Assembly: GCF_014643835.1 (NCBI RefSeq)
Contig: NZ_BMKD01000001.1
Span: forward strand, 310,001-374,000
Length of the DNA stretch: 64,000 nucleotides
Direction: 5' to 3'
From: Mucilaginibacter rubeus
GTDB taxonomy: Bacteria; Bacteroidota; Bacteroidia; Sphingobacteriales; Sphingobacteriaceae
Below the pieces are notes generated by a model, which was not told the DNA's origin, did no database searches, and worked only from the letters and a program-made list of their open reading frames with translations. The translations under genes and the position numbers were made by a program. Positions 54,701 to 63,028 of the stretch are shown one piece after another. The stretch's first letter is position 1; the number at the start of each line of letters is the position of its first letter.

Positions 54701-55138
54701 CAATTTAATTACGGTAATCAAATCATGAACCTTACCCGCCACTCGGGCCAGGACCGCACTGGTCAGGCAAACAGCTATGCTACCGTACTTAACGCCTGGA
54801 CACCGACTAACCAAAACACCAGCATTGCCGAAAGCAGGCCCGCTTATGTACGTTATCAAACCGAAATTTATTCAACCAAAGTTGAAAGCGGTAATTTTAT
54901 TCGCGGCAGGGCGGTAACACTTGGTTATACTTTTAATGACAATATTCTTAAAAAGTTAAAGTTAAGCCGTTTAAGGGTTTATGCGCAGGCACAAAATCTG
55001 TTCCTGATAACCAAATACACAGGTTATGATCCAGAGGTATCAACATACAATGCCTCAAGCAACTTCACCCAGGGTATCCAGTTTTATGATTATCCAAAAC
55101 CACGTACTTTCCTGTTAGGTGTTAATGTTAGTCTTTAA
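51737..55138 (+). CDS. SusC/RagA-like TonB-dependent outer membrane receptor with STN domain
   Basis: An 1133-residue glycan importer. Signal sequence about residues 15-40 (FILAMKLTAFIIIAALTN). An STN signalling domain (QKNTTVEKVLRSIEKQTGYHF) interacts with the FecR protein. Then a carboxypeptidase-regulatory-like domain (VTGTVSDAKGPIPGVTVKVK), plug (VVVVGYGTAKKVDLTGSVGS; GVNVSSNSGAPGGATKIRIRG; SSTAIYGTRGANGVILVTTK) and the beta-barrel with an intact C-terminus. It partners the SusD protein encoded directly downstream. Confidence 0.97.
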   Translation: MNFNSKATPMAWPQLRKFILAMKLTAFIIIAALTNVSAKSYSQIVTLHQKNTTVEKVLRSIEKQTGYHFMYDKQDVSKAGAINIEVANVSIENALDQCFKDQPLTYKIFDQTIVVKKKDEPVVSQVAVAPIKVTGTVSDAKGPIPGVTVKVKGTNVGVQTDINGKYTVNAPDANGTLVFTFIGYTTQNVPIGGRSQIDVVLAEEPKALSEVVVVGYGTAKKVDLTGSVGSVGAKQLQERPQTNLEQELSGKIAGVNVSSNSGAPGGATKIRIRGYSSINTNTDPLYVVDGVVWTEGGNAINPNDIETIDVLKDASSTAIYGTRGANGVILVTTKRGKKGGTISYDAYMAVNHMFKEIPVLNSKQFMQIEDVSYANIKKYDPTGWAAGDYTDRNPVTQRTALIGKLFDQNLNPLYDVDWQKATTRTSVSQNHNVAFTGGAENVNYGLFLNYADDEGIILNSYLKRYNVRLTVDNQIKPWVKVGATLNYNYQDGRNQDQGTGGNNIPRMLIEMVPFIPVRYPDGTYGKRTDYPNLEGGDNPVAQANEIQSLTRNRIFSGNGYLNLNLLPGLEFRSVLGVTTSANYNPASQSGLVGGPVAGQSYSSASIEEFNRTFWQWQNYFTYNKTFNKVHTINLVAGAERQNYQQLRLKGSTGTLSDDFYEYYNLSAGIVPNKPESDYDAWQMQSFFARLNYNYNEKYLLTLTGREDGSSRFGTNKKYGFFPSAAFAWRVSQEDFLKDNKTISDLKLRLSYGLTGNSEIGEYRSLANINTVGYAFGGNSAVGTTQTSIGNEDLQWEKTAEYDLGFSLGLFNNRLNIEADAYLKKTKALLLNAPLPETSGFQTVYKNIGKLQNKGVEFTINATPIKTQDFTWNSTFNISFLKNKILQLGASNDDIFLAPTFLSQFNLMRVGLPAGSFYGYKVLGTWGTAEATEAAKYGLLPGDLKIQDTNGDGKVSADDKVVLGKSIPDGYGTFSNNFRYKNVDLGVDLQFNYGNQIMNLTRHSGQDRTGQANSYATVLNAWTPTNQNTSIAESRPAYVRYQTEIYSTKVESGNFIRGRAVTLGYTFNDNILKKLKLSRLRVYAQAQNLFLITKYTGYDPEVSTYNASSNFTQGIQFYDYPKPRTFLLGVNVSL

Positions 55139-55163
55139 TTAAAAAATGTTAAAACATCATATT

Positions 55164-56666
55164 ATGAAATTTAACTTTAAAAAATACAGGGTAGGTGGTT
55201 TGTTACTTATCCTTGCTGCTGCTACAGGCAGTGGTTGCAAGAAATATCTTGATGAAAAAAATAAAAGCAACTTTGTTAAGGATAATTATTTTGTCAGTTC
55301 AAACCAGGCTTTAACCTTTGTAAACGGTTTGTACAACGTAATGTATTTTTTTCAAAATGGAGATGCTTATGGTGAAAGTCCTTTTATTACATTGGAGTTG
55401 TTTGCCGGCCATGCCACTTCGTTAGGACAGAGCGTAAACAATGGTAACGTGATCCATCAGCGTACCGATGCAGTTAATCCTGGTTTTGAAACAGTATGGT
55501 ACAACTGCTACAAGGGGATTGCCAATGCAAACCTTGCCATTGAAAAGATCCCCGGCATATCACCAATGGATGATGGCTTAAAAAAGAAACTGATAGGTGA
55601 AGCTTACTTTTTCAGGGCATTTTATTACTACCACCTGGTACGTTTATATGGTGATGTTCCGCTGATTACCGCGTCGCAAACAGTGAGCAGCCCTGATCTG
55701 TATCCTTCACGTACACCTGTGGCCGATGTTTATAAACAAATCATCAGCGATTTGCAGGCAGCCGAAGAATCAGGTATGCCGAATACTGATGCAAGCGGTC
55801 GCGTTTCATTGGGGGCTGTTAAAACCTTATTGGCCAGCGTTTATTTAACAACAGCAGGCTTCCCGCTAAAACAAACCGAAAACTATGCTAAGGCAGCATC
55901 AGAAATTGAGCCTGTTTTAGGCTGGTATTCTTTGTTTCCTGATTATGCATTCCTGCATGATAATGCGCACAAAAATCAGCAGGAATTAATATTCCAGATT
56001 AATTACCTGGTAGGCACTCAGACTAATGCTATCCCTCAGTTAACTATTCCGTTTAACCTGTTGGTTGGTGCATATGGAGATCACCTTGGCGCTATGATCC
56101 CTACCAATCAGTTTGTGGCAAGTTATGAGGCGGGCGACCTGCGTACACAGGAGCGCCAGTTTTATTTCTCAAGCTATCCTCAATACGGTAACCCAGGCAA
56201 CATCATTCAGTTTGGTGAACATGCACTTTATAAATATTTCCATGTTGAAAGTGCTGCTCAAAGCGGTCGAAGTGATGAGAACTGGACTTTATTGCGTTTG
56301 CCCGAAGCTCAGTTGATCTATGCTGAAGCAACTAACGAGGTGAGCGGGCCAACTGCTGAAGCTTATGCCGCTGTTAATGCTATCCGTGCACGCGCTAAAC
56401 TTGCGCCATTGAGTAATTTAACCAAAGATACCTTCCGCCAGGCAATCTGGAGGGAGCGCTACCATGAACTCGCTTATGAAAATAAGGCATACTTTGATAT
56501 GCAGCGTACCCATATGGCCTACCTGCCGCAATCAAACACTTTTGCCGACCCTACCGCTTCGCAAACAGAGCAGGGCGTAACCTTTAAAACTCAATATTAC
56601 CTGTGGCCTATACCACAGCGTGAAATCAGCACTAACAGTAAATTAACCCAAAATCCGGGTTGGTAA
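55164..56666 (+). CDS. SusD/RagB-like glycan-binding lipoprotein
   Basis: A 500-residue surface lipoprotein forming the lid of the SusC channel. Start at 55164 (MKFNFKKYRVGGLLLILAAA), lipobox GSGCKKY. TPR-like N-terminal part (YNVMYFFQNGDAYGE, GEAYFFRAFYYYHLVRLYGD) and the RagB C-terminus (RARAKLAPLSNLTKDTFRQA, LWPIPQREISTNSKLTQNPG). It lies 25 bases after the susC-like gene. Confidence 0.96.
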   Translation: MKFNFKKYRVGGLLLILAAATGSGCKKYLDEKNKSNFVKDNYFVSSNQALTFVNGLYNVMYFFQNGDAYGESPFITLELFAGHATSLGQSVNNGNVIHQRTDAVNPGFETVWYNCYKGIANANLAIEKIPGISPMDDGLKKKLIGEAYFFRAFYYYHLVRLYGDVPLITASQTVSSPDLYPSRTPVADVYKQIISDLQAAEESGMPNTDASGRVSLGAVKTLLASVYLTTAGFPLKQTENYAKAASEIEPVLGWYSLFPDYAFLHDNAHKNQQELIFQINYLVGTQTNAIPQLTIPFNLLVGAYGDHLGAMIPTNQFVASYEAGDLRTQERQFYFSSYPQYGNPGNIIQFGEHALYKYFHVESAAQSGRSDENWTLLRLPEAQLIYAEATNEVSGPTAEAYAAVNAIRARAKLAPLSNLTKDTFRQAIWRERYHELAYENKAYFDMQRTHMAYLPQSNTFADPTASQTEQGVTFKTQYYLWPIPQREISTNSKLTQNPGW

Positions 56667-56690
56667 TTGTATAATGCAAATAATACACTT

Positions 56691-56720
56691 AAAAGACTGG
56701 CTATATCAAGCCAGTCTTTT
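56691..56720 (+). terminator. Terminator after susD-like gene
   Basis: aaaagactggc / gccagtctttt, 11-bp perfect arms with T-tract, between the susD-like gene and GH92. A TATATTTA box follows at about 56719, so GH92 may also have its own promoter. Confidence 0.75.
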
Positions 56721-56769
56721 ATATTTACGGCTTGGTAAAACGTTTCATCAAAAATCAAATATTTAAACA

Positions 56770-59049
56770 ATGAAAAAAGCCCTGGTACTTATCACATCAG
56801 TGTTGTTGGCGTCCGGTACTTTTGCTCAGCAGGTAAATAAGGTTACCGATCCTGTTGAATACATCAATCCGTTGATGGGTACCGACTCGCACTACGACCT
56901 TTCAAATGGTAACACTTATCCCGCTATTGCCCTTCCCTGGGGGATGAATTTCTGGACACCGCAAACCGGTGTTATGGGCGACGGATGGGCGTATACTTAC
57001 GATGCGCACAAGATCCGCGGTTTTAAACAAACCCACCAGCCATCACCATGGATGAACGACTACGGGCAGTTTGCCATTATGCCGGTTACCAAACATGCAG
57101 TAGTAGGCCAAAATAAAAGGGCAAGCTGGTTCTCGCACAAAGCCGAAACTGCCAAACCATACTATTACAGTGTGTACCTGGCCGATCATGATGTAACTAC
57201 CGAAATTACTCCAACTGAGCGTTCGGCACAGTTCAGGTTTACTTATCCTAAAACTGATAGCTCCTTTATCGTTATTGACGCACTGAACAAAGGCTCATAC
57301 GTAAAGATCATGCCCGATCAAAAGAAGATTGTAGGCTATTCAACCAAATATGCGCGCGGCCCGCTTAAAAACTTTAAAAACTATTTTGTTATTTATGTGG
57401 ATAAGCCAATCACCTATGCACATACTTTCGGCGATACTACGCAAGCTGATGGCCTGGAGCTAAAAGCTGAACATGCAAGCGCTCTGATAGGTTTTAAAAC
57501 TACGCAAGGCGAAAAGGTTCATTTGCGCGTAGCTTCATCATTCATCAGCATTGAACAGGCCGAGTTGAACCTGGAGCGTGAGCAGGGTAAAGACAGCTTT
57601 GATGTAACTTGTCAAAAGGCAAAAGCTGTTTGGAACAAAACCCTAAACCACCTGCAGGTTGAAGGCGGCTCTGTTGATCAGATGCGTACCTTTTACTCAT
57701 GCTTTTACCGCATGGTATTTTTCCCGAACAAATTGTATGAGATAGATAAGGATAACAAGATTGTACACTATAGCGCATCGACAGGTAAAGTATTCCCGGG
57801 TTATAAATTTGCCGGTACCGGCTTTTGGGATACCTTCCGGGCGCTATATCCCTTCCTGAACCTGGTTTATCCATCCATCAATAAAGAAATGCAGGAAGGC
57901 CTCATTAATGATTATAAAGAAGGTGGTTGGTTGCCTGAGTGGTCGAGCCCGGGGTATTCTGCGGTGATGATCGGTAATAATTCGGCTTCGGTGGTTTCTG
58001 AGGCTTATTTGAAAGGTTTACGCGGGTATGATATCAGTACTTTGTGGGAAGCTTTGGTGCACGGCGCAAATAATGCCGGTCCGCAGGCTACAGGCAGAGA
58101 GGGAGTTGAGTACTATAACAAATTGGGTTACGTGCCTTACGATGTTAAGATCAATGAAAACGCAGCCCGTACTTTAGAGTATGCATATGATGATTTTGCG
58201 ATTTATAAATTAGGCAAGGCACTGGGCAAACCCGAATCAGAGATTGGCATTTATAAAAAACGTGCCATGAACTATAAAAACCTGTTCGATCCGGAAACAA
58301 AACTGATGCGTGGTAAAAACCAGGATGGTACTTTTGAAAAACCATTCAGCCCGTTTAAATGGGGTGATGCCTTCACCGAAGGTAATAGCTGGCATTACAG
58401 TTGGAGCGTTTTCCAGGATATGCAGGGCCTGATTGATTTAATGGGCGGACGTCAGAAATTTATTACCAAGCTGGATTCGGTATTTAGCATGCCACCGGTG
58501 TTTGACGATAGCTATTACGGCGAGACCATTCATGAGATCCGCGAAATGCAGATCATGAATATGGGGCAATACGCCCACGGCAACCAGCCTATTCAACATA
58601 TGATTTACTTGTACAATTATGCAGGTGAACCATGGAAAACCCAGTTCCATGTGCGTGATGCTATGGAGAAGTTATACAAAGCTACTCCGGATGGTTATTG
58701 TGGCGATGAGGACAATGGCCAAACATCGGCATGGTATGTGTTCTCGGCTATGGGCTTTTACCCGGTAACTCCGGCCAGTGATCAGTACGTTTTGGGTACA
58801 CCACTGTTCAAGAAAATTACGCTAAATCTTGAGAATGGTAAAAAGGTAGTGATCAATGCAGCTAACAACAGTCCGGCTAATAAATATATCAATACGTTAA
58901 ACGTTAACGGCAAGCCATATGATTTAACCTGGTTAAGCCATTCGGAACTTAAAAAAGGAGCGGTACTTAACTTTAATATGGCTCCTCAGCCTAATAAGGC
59001 AAGAGGCGTGAAGGTAAGTGATGTTCCATATTCGTTGAGTACGGAGTAG
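56770..59049 (+). CDS. GH92 alpha-1,2-mannosidase
   Basis: A 759-residue exo-alpha-mannosidase with a signal peptide (ALVLITSVLLASGTFAQ). GH92 signatures: VEYINPLMGTDSHYDLSNGN, GFKQTHQPSPWMNDYGQF, FAGTGFWDTFRALYP, TEGNSWHYSWSVFQD (with the catalytic-acid Glu) and GDEDNGQTSAWYVFSAMGFY. GH92 enzymes remove alpha-mannose from N-glycans or yeast mannan by calcium-assisted inversion. It is the enzyme of the SusCD locus, so the locus probably targets mannose-rich glycans. Confidence 0.95.
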   Translation: MKKALVLITSVLLASGTFAQQVNKVTDPVEYINPLMGTDSHYDLSNGNTYPAIALPWGMNFWTPQTGVMGDGWAYTYDAHKIRGFKQTHQPSPWMNDYGQFAIMPVTKHAVVGQNKRASWFSHKAETAKPYYYSVYLADHDVTTEITPTERSAQFRFTYPKTDSSFIVIDALNKGSYVKIMPDQKKIVGYSTKYARGPLKNFKNYFVIYVDKPITYAHTFGDTTQADGLELKAEHASALIGFKTTQGEKVHLRVASSFISIEQAELNLEREQGKDSFDVTCQKAKAVWNKTLNHLQVEGGSVDQMRTFYSCFYRMVFFPNKLYEIDKDNKIVHYSASTGKVFPGYKFAGTGFWDTFRALYPFLNLVYPSINKEMQEGLINDYKEGGWLPEWSSPGYSAVMIGNNSASVVSEAYLKGLRGYDISTLWEALVHGANNAGPQATGREGVEYYNKLGYVPYDVKINENAARTLEYAYDDFAIYKLGKALGKPESEIGIYKKRAMNYKNLFDPETKLMRGKNQDGTFEKPFSPFKWGDAFTEGNSWHYSWSVFQDMQGLIDLMGGRQKFITKLDSVFSMPPVFDDSYYGETIHEIREMQIMNMGQYAHGNQPIQHMIYLYNYAGEPWKTQFHVRDAMEKLYKATPDGYCGDEDNGQTSAWYVFSAMGFYPVTPASDQYVLGTPLFKKITLNLENGKKVVINAANNSPANKYINTLNVNGKPYDLTWLSHSELKKGAVLNFNMAPQPNKARGVKVSDVPYSLSTE

Positions 59050-59090
59050 CCCCCTAACCCCTGAAGGGGGAACAATGGTGGATATTTTAA

Positions 59091-59129
59091 TAACAACCAA
59101 GGCGAGGTAAATCCTCGCCTTGGTTGTTA
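59091..59129 (+). terminator. Strong terminator after GH92
   Basis: taacaaccaaggcgagg / cctcgccttggttgtta, 17-bp perfect arms with a 5-base loop; it closes the PUL transcript. Confidence 0.85.
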
Positions 59130-59137
59130 AACGTCTA

Positions 59138-59187
59138 CTGCCGCGGGCTTTCAGCCCGTGGTGAACCATCGTGTCTGCTTTCAGCTG
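59138..59187 (-). repeat. REP-like palindromic element, copy 2
   Basis: Inverse orientation relative to copy 1 at 14366-14415, the same length, 41 of 50 positions alike by eye. The hairpin ccgcgggctttcagcccgtgg marks one end. Confidence 0.7.
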
Positions 59188-59236
59188 ACGTAAAAACAAA
59201 ATCCGAAATCGAAAATCCCAATTCCGAAATCAAGAA

Positions 59237-59851
59237 TTAATGCCATTCTTCCCGGTACACAAATTTGGGCATTTGCCAGTTATATTTAATAGAAAGTAAA
59301 CGTAATGCAAGACCAATAATACAAGCTATTACAATTGCCACTCCATTGGGGGCACCCATATGTTCGAGACCTAAATAGCATGCCCCAGTTACAATGGATG
59401 CACTGGCGTAAACCTCCTTACGGAACAGCAAAGGTACTTCATTACACAAAACATCGCGAAGCACACCACCTGCACAGCCAGTTATCATGCCGCTTAGCAA
59501 AATGATAAGCCATGGCAGATCAATCTGCTCAGCTATCTGGCAGCCTATAATAGTAAATACTACCAATCCCAAAGCATCCAGGTAAAGAAACAGCGTTTTC
59601 ATTTTGGTCATGAGGCGTGCGATGATGGCGGCCAATATCGCTGCTGCTGCGGTAATCACTAAATATTCGGGATGTTCGACCCAGCTCATGGGGTAATGAT
59701 TAAACAATATGTTGCGAACGGTGCCGCCGCCTAAAGCTGTAACCCAGGCTATGATACAAACACCAACCCAATCCATATCCCGGCGCCCGGCTGATAATGC
59801 CGCTGTCATTGCTTCGGCAATAATGGCTATAATGTAGAGAATGTGAAGCAT
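59237..59851 (-). CDS. Trimeric intracellular cation channel (TRIC, UPF0126) family protein
   Basis: A 204-residue membrane protein with about seven helices in two related UPF0126 halves: EAMTAALSAGRRDMDWVGVC with TALGGGTVRNILF, then YLDALGLVVFTIIGCQIAEQ with GMITGCAGGVLRDVLCNEVP. The paired GGGTxRD/GGVLRD motifs are typical. Bacterial TRIC homologs conduct monovalent cations. Not part of the PUL. Confidence 0.88.
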   Translation of the reverse strand: MLHILYIIAIIAEAMTAALSAGRRDMDWVGVCIIAWVTALGGGTVRNILFNHYPMSWVEHPEYLVITAAAAILAAIIARLMTKMKTLFLYLDALGLVVFTIIGCQIAEQIDLPWLIILLSGMITGCAGGVLRDVLCNEVPLLFRKEVYASASIVTGACYLGLEHMGAPNGVAIVIACIIGLALRLLSIKYNWQMPKFVYREEWH

Positions 59852-59906
59852 ACAGGTAGTGAAGGGTTTATTTATACGCCAATATAATAAACCTTTATTG
59901 AATATG

Positions 59907-61142
59907 CTATAGTTCTCCCTTAGCGGGGGGCGGTTTCATCCAGTCCTTTCCTTCCGTAAAGCGGGCTACCAGCATGGCAGCAGCCGTATCGCCGGTTGCA
60001 TTCAACAATGTGGCCATTGGGTCAACCAGCGTACCAATAATAATGGCAGGAGGGAGCGCTTCGGGCGGAAAACCATAGGCCGAAATAAAAAGCAGCTCAC
60101 CAATATAACCGCCATTGGGTATACCGCCTTCAACCAGGCTTACTAAAACTGTCATAGCAAGGGCTATGATTATAGTTTCAGCGTTGTCAAAGCTTTTACC
60201 AAACAGCGCGAAAACTACAGCCATTTTTACTATTGACGAAATGCTTGAACCATCTTTGTGCAAAGTGCCACCAAGCGGAATGGTAATATTGGCAATAGCA
60301 TCAGAGATGCCCATTTTTTTTGCGGCATCCAAATTTGCCGGTATGGTGGCAATGCTGCTGCAAGTTCCTACTGCTGTAGCCGATGGTATAATATTATTTT
60401 TCCAGTATCGCTTAAACGCGCTAACGCCACCTGCGATAAAAGCATACAGACTGAATATCGCAAGGTAATAAAAAGCACCTACTCCATAATATAAAGCCAT
60501 TGATCGGGCATAACCGCCAAATAATTGCGGACCGAACACACCAACCTGGTAAGCAAAATAAGCACCCAAACCAATTGGGCCAATCCTCATAATGAGGATG
60601 AATATATTTTTGAACACCTCATTGCCGCTGTGTAAAAAAGCTGCAAATGCTTTGCCTTTTTCGCCTGCATGCAGTGTAGCAAAGCCGGTGATCACGGCAA
60701 AAATGATCATGGCCAGCATGCTTTTGCGGGATAACAGCTGGTAAAATTCGCTGGTGGTAAAAAGGCTGGTTAGCTGATCGCCAAAAGGTTTTTTGGTGAT
60801 GGTTTCGGTAATGGGGCTGGCCACCAGGTGCTGATGGATTGGGAAGATCCAAATAGCTATAATGGTAACCATAGCAGCTACTAAAACAGTCGACACAAAT
60901 ACCAGTGAAGTAACGCCCAGCAGTTTCCCCAGCCTTTGTGAGCTGTCTAATGCAGCAATAGCCGATGCTATGGCAAAGAAAACCAGCGGCACAACGGCAG
61001 TGAACAGCAGGTTCAGGAAAATATCACCGATGGGTTTGAGCACGGCTACTTTGTCGCCTAAAACAGCTCCGGCGATACTGCCAATGATAATGCCTGTTAT
61101 TAATAGGATGATGCCTTTGTAGTTTTTAAACCAGCTGTTCAT
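59907..61142 (-). CDS. Dicarboxylate/amino acid:cation symporter
   Basis: A 411-residue DAACS-family transporter (GltP/DctA type) with about eight helices and two re-entrant loops. Start at 61142 (MNSWFKNYKGIILLITGIII); the frame to 61229 adds 29 non-conserved residues. Hallmarks: ATAVGTCSSIATIPANLDAA (serine-rich HP1), LGGTLHKDGSSISSIVKMAV and LVDPMATLLNATGDTAAAML. It imports acidic amino acids or C4-dicarboxylates with Na+ or H+; the exact substrate is unknown. Confidence 0.9.
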   Translation of the reverse strand: MNSWFKNYKGIILLITGIIIGSIAGAVLGDKVAVLKPIGDIFLNLLFTAVVPLVFFAIASAIAALDSSQRLGKLLGVTSLVFVSTVLVAAMVTIIAIWIFPIHQHLVASPITETITKKPFGDQLTSLFTTSEFYQLLSRKSMLAMIIFAVITGFATLHAGEKGKAFAAFLHSGNEVFKNIFILIMRIGPIGLGAYFAYQVGVFGPQLFGGYARSMALYYGVGAFYYLAIFSLYAFIAGGVSAFKRYWKNNIIPSATAVGTCSSIATIPANLDAAKKMGISDAIANITIPLGGTLHKDGSSISSIVKMAVVFALFGKSFDNAETIIIALAMTVLVSLVEGGIPNGGYIGELLFISAYGFPPEALPPAIIIGTLVDPMATLLNATGDTAAAMLVARFTEGKDWMKPPPAKGEL

Positions 61143-61261
61143 TGTGCTAAGATAATTAATTTGTGCAGCGCAGAGGCATGGTAATATGTCTTCGCGGTTT
61201 TGAATTTTGCTAATATCAGTATCCCTCAAATTAATATATTAGCGCCTATTATAAATACTGA

Positions 61262-61837
61262 ATGCAAGTAGAACAAGCCGGGGACTTTATCCTCGACAAA
61301 ATAAAGAAAGAACTCCCCGAACATTTTCATTACCATAATGCTGATCATGCGCTTGATGTTTATACTGCTGCAAAACAAATTGCGACGGGTGAGGGGATAA
61401 TCGAAGACGAATTGGAGCTATTACTTACGGCCGTTTACTATCATGATTCAGGTTTTTTGTTCGGCCAGGTGAATCACGAGGCTGGTTCATGCAAAAATGC
61501 TAGGCAATATCTGCCTGATTTTGGTTATACGAGTGACGAAATTGAGCAGGTTTGCGATATTATTATGGCAACCAAAATGCCGCAAAACCCTCACAATCAT
61601 TTAGGCCAGATAATTTGTGATGCTGATTTAGATTATTTGGGCCGAAATGATTTTTTTATCCTTAGTAAAAGGTTATTTTCGGAACTTGTAATTACAGATC
61701 ACCTTGAATCGGAATTGGAGTGGGACAGGCAGCAGGTGAAGTTCCTGCAAAGCCATCATTACTTCACCCAAACAGCACTCAGGCTCAGGGCTGAAGGTAA
61801 AAACGAGCATTTGAAAATTATCACAAAAAAAATTTAA
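61262..61837 (+). CDS. HD-domain phosphohydrolase
   Basis: A 191-residue protein with an HD metal site: HFHYHNADHALDVYTAA, TAVYYHDSGFLFG (the HD pair) and ICDADLDYLGRND. Likely a nucleotide or cyclic-nucleotide phosphohydrolase. The YitT gene follows after 12 bases. Confidence 0.82.
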   Translation: MQVEQAGDFILDKIKKELPEHFHYHNADHALDVYTAAKQIATGEGIIEDELELLLTAVYYHDSGFLFGQVNHEAGSCKNARQYLPDFGYTSDEIEQVCDIIMATKMPQNPHNHLGQIICDADLDYLGRNDFFILSKRLFSELVITDHLESELEWDRQQVKFLQSHHYFTQTALRLRAEGKNEHLKIITKKI

Positions 61838-61849
61838 ATACTGCTATTA

Positions 61850-62728
61850 ATGACACAACCGGGTTTAAAAATTGAAGAAATTTTGAAAGACGTAGTCACA
61901 GTAATTATCGGCATTTTATTCTGTGGGTTCGCCCTAAAAGGTTTTTTAGTACCTAACAGTTTCTTTGATGGCGGGGTAACCGGTATTTCTCTTCTTCTTC
62001 ACGAGCTGTATCATTTCAACATAGCTTATGTAATCATCATAGCCAACATCCCTTTTATTATCATGGGCATGTTCCAGGTTAATAAATCATTTGCACTAAA
62101 AACGCTTGCTTGTGTAATTGGACTTGGCTTATGTTTACAATTTATAGAATACCCAGTAATAACTCAGGATAAACTATTGGTGTCTATTTTTGGTGGCGTA
62201 TTTATGGGCCTGGGCGTGGGGCTATCCATTCGTGGAGGGTGCGCGTTGGATGGTATCGAGATATTAGCTTTATACACCTTAAAACGCAGTAGTTTCACCA
62301 TTAGCGAAATTATTTTAGGTATCAATATTATTATTTTCCTGATAGCAGCCGTTGAGTTGGGTTTACAAACAGCATTATATTCTATTTTAACTTATTACAC
62401 TGCATCACGAACAATAACGTTTGTAATAGACGGATTAGAGGAGTATACGGCTGTAAATATCATTTCGGGCCAAAGTGAGATTATTAAAGAAAGACTGGTT
62501 ATGGAACTCGGTCGCGGGATCACCATTTACAAAGGTGAACGTGGCTTTATGAAAGAAAGTTTTGATGTTCATCAACCGGTTGATATCATCTTTACGGTAG
62601 TAACCCGTTTGGAAGTACGCAGGTTAAAAAACCTCGTACATGGCATTGACCCAAAGGCATTCGTTTTTACAAGTAGTATTAAAGAAGCCGCAGGCGGAGT
62701 GTTGAAGAAGAAGGTAAGGGATCATTAA
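61850..62728 (+). CDS. YitT family membrane protein (DUF161 with DUF2179)
   Basis: A 292-residue protein with about five to six membrane helices. DUF161 part: GFALKGFLVPNSFFDGGVTG, VGLSIRGGCALDGIEILALY. The cytoplasmic DUF2179 end starts at about residue 200 (SGQSEIIKERLVMELGRGIT, SFDVHQPVDIIFTVV). Function unsettled. Operon with the HD gene. Confidence 0.88.
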   Translation: MTQPGLKIEEILKDVVTVIIGILFCGFALKGFLVPNSFFDGGVTGISLLLHELYHFNIAYVIIIANIPFIIMGMFQVNKSFALKTLACVIGLGLCLQFIEYPVITQDKLLVSIFGGVFMGLGVGLSIRGGCALDGIEILALYTLKRSSFTISEIILGINIIIFLIAAVELGLQTALYSILTYYTASRTITFVIDGLEEYTAVNIISGQSEIIKERLVMELGRGITIYKGERGFMKESFDVHQPVDIIFTVVTRLEVRRLKNLVHGIDPKAFVFTSSIKEAAGGVLKKKVRDH

Positions 62729-62780
62729 TTGGAAGTTCTAAGTATTTAGTTTCAAGTCATAAGTCGTTTACCGCGAAAAA

Positions 62781-62813
62781 CAGCAATGCCATCCCAAAAG
62801 GATGGCATTGCTG
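62781..62813. terminator. 14-bp perfect hairpin terminator
   Basis: cagcaatgccatcc / ggatggcattgctg with a 5-base loop; on the minus strand it is followed by a T-run, so it fits the minus-strand cyclase gene and may serve both. Confidence 0.75.
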
Positions 62814-62832
62814 TTAAATAACAAAGCTGCTT

Positions 62833-63013
62833 CGGGTTTAGCGGAGCGTAACCCGGAGTGGGCATTACTTAAGCTTCCAGTTTAAGCGCAAAAGATTAGA
62901 ACACCAACAACGGCCAATTCTTGCCATGTGTTCGTTATCTATAGTTTAAGTGATGGGATGGATGAAGTTGGAAACTTCAATGATGCTACACGGGTTACAC
63001 TATGCTAAACCCG
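62833..63013. repeat. 181-bp element with imperfect inverted ends
   Basis: cgggtttagcggagcgtaacccg (stated by position 62833-62855) and 62991-63013 are inverted copies at 20 of 23 positions. Each arm is itself an inverted repeat. No ORF inside; a MITE- or BIME-like unit. Confidence 0.5.
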
Positions 63014-63028
63014 CGGTAGTTATTTTTA

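Larger units (their letters stand above)
62729..63028. other. Intergenic region with terminator and inverted-repeat element
   Basis: This 300-base spacer between converging genes holds a word-type stretch (62728-62765), a 14-bp hairpin and a repeat with inverted ends, each listed separately. No ORF is supported. Confidence 0.5.
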
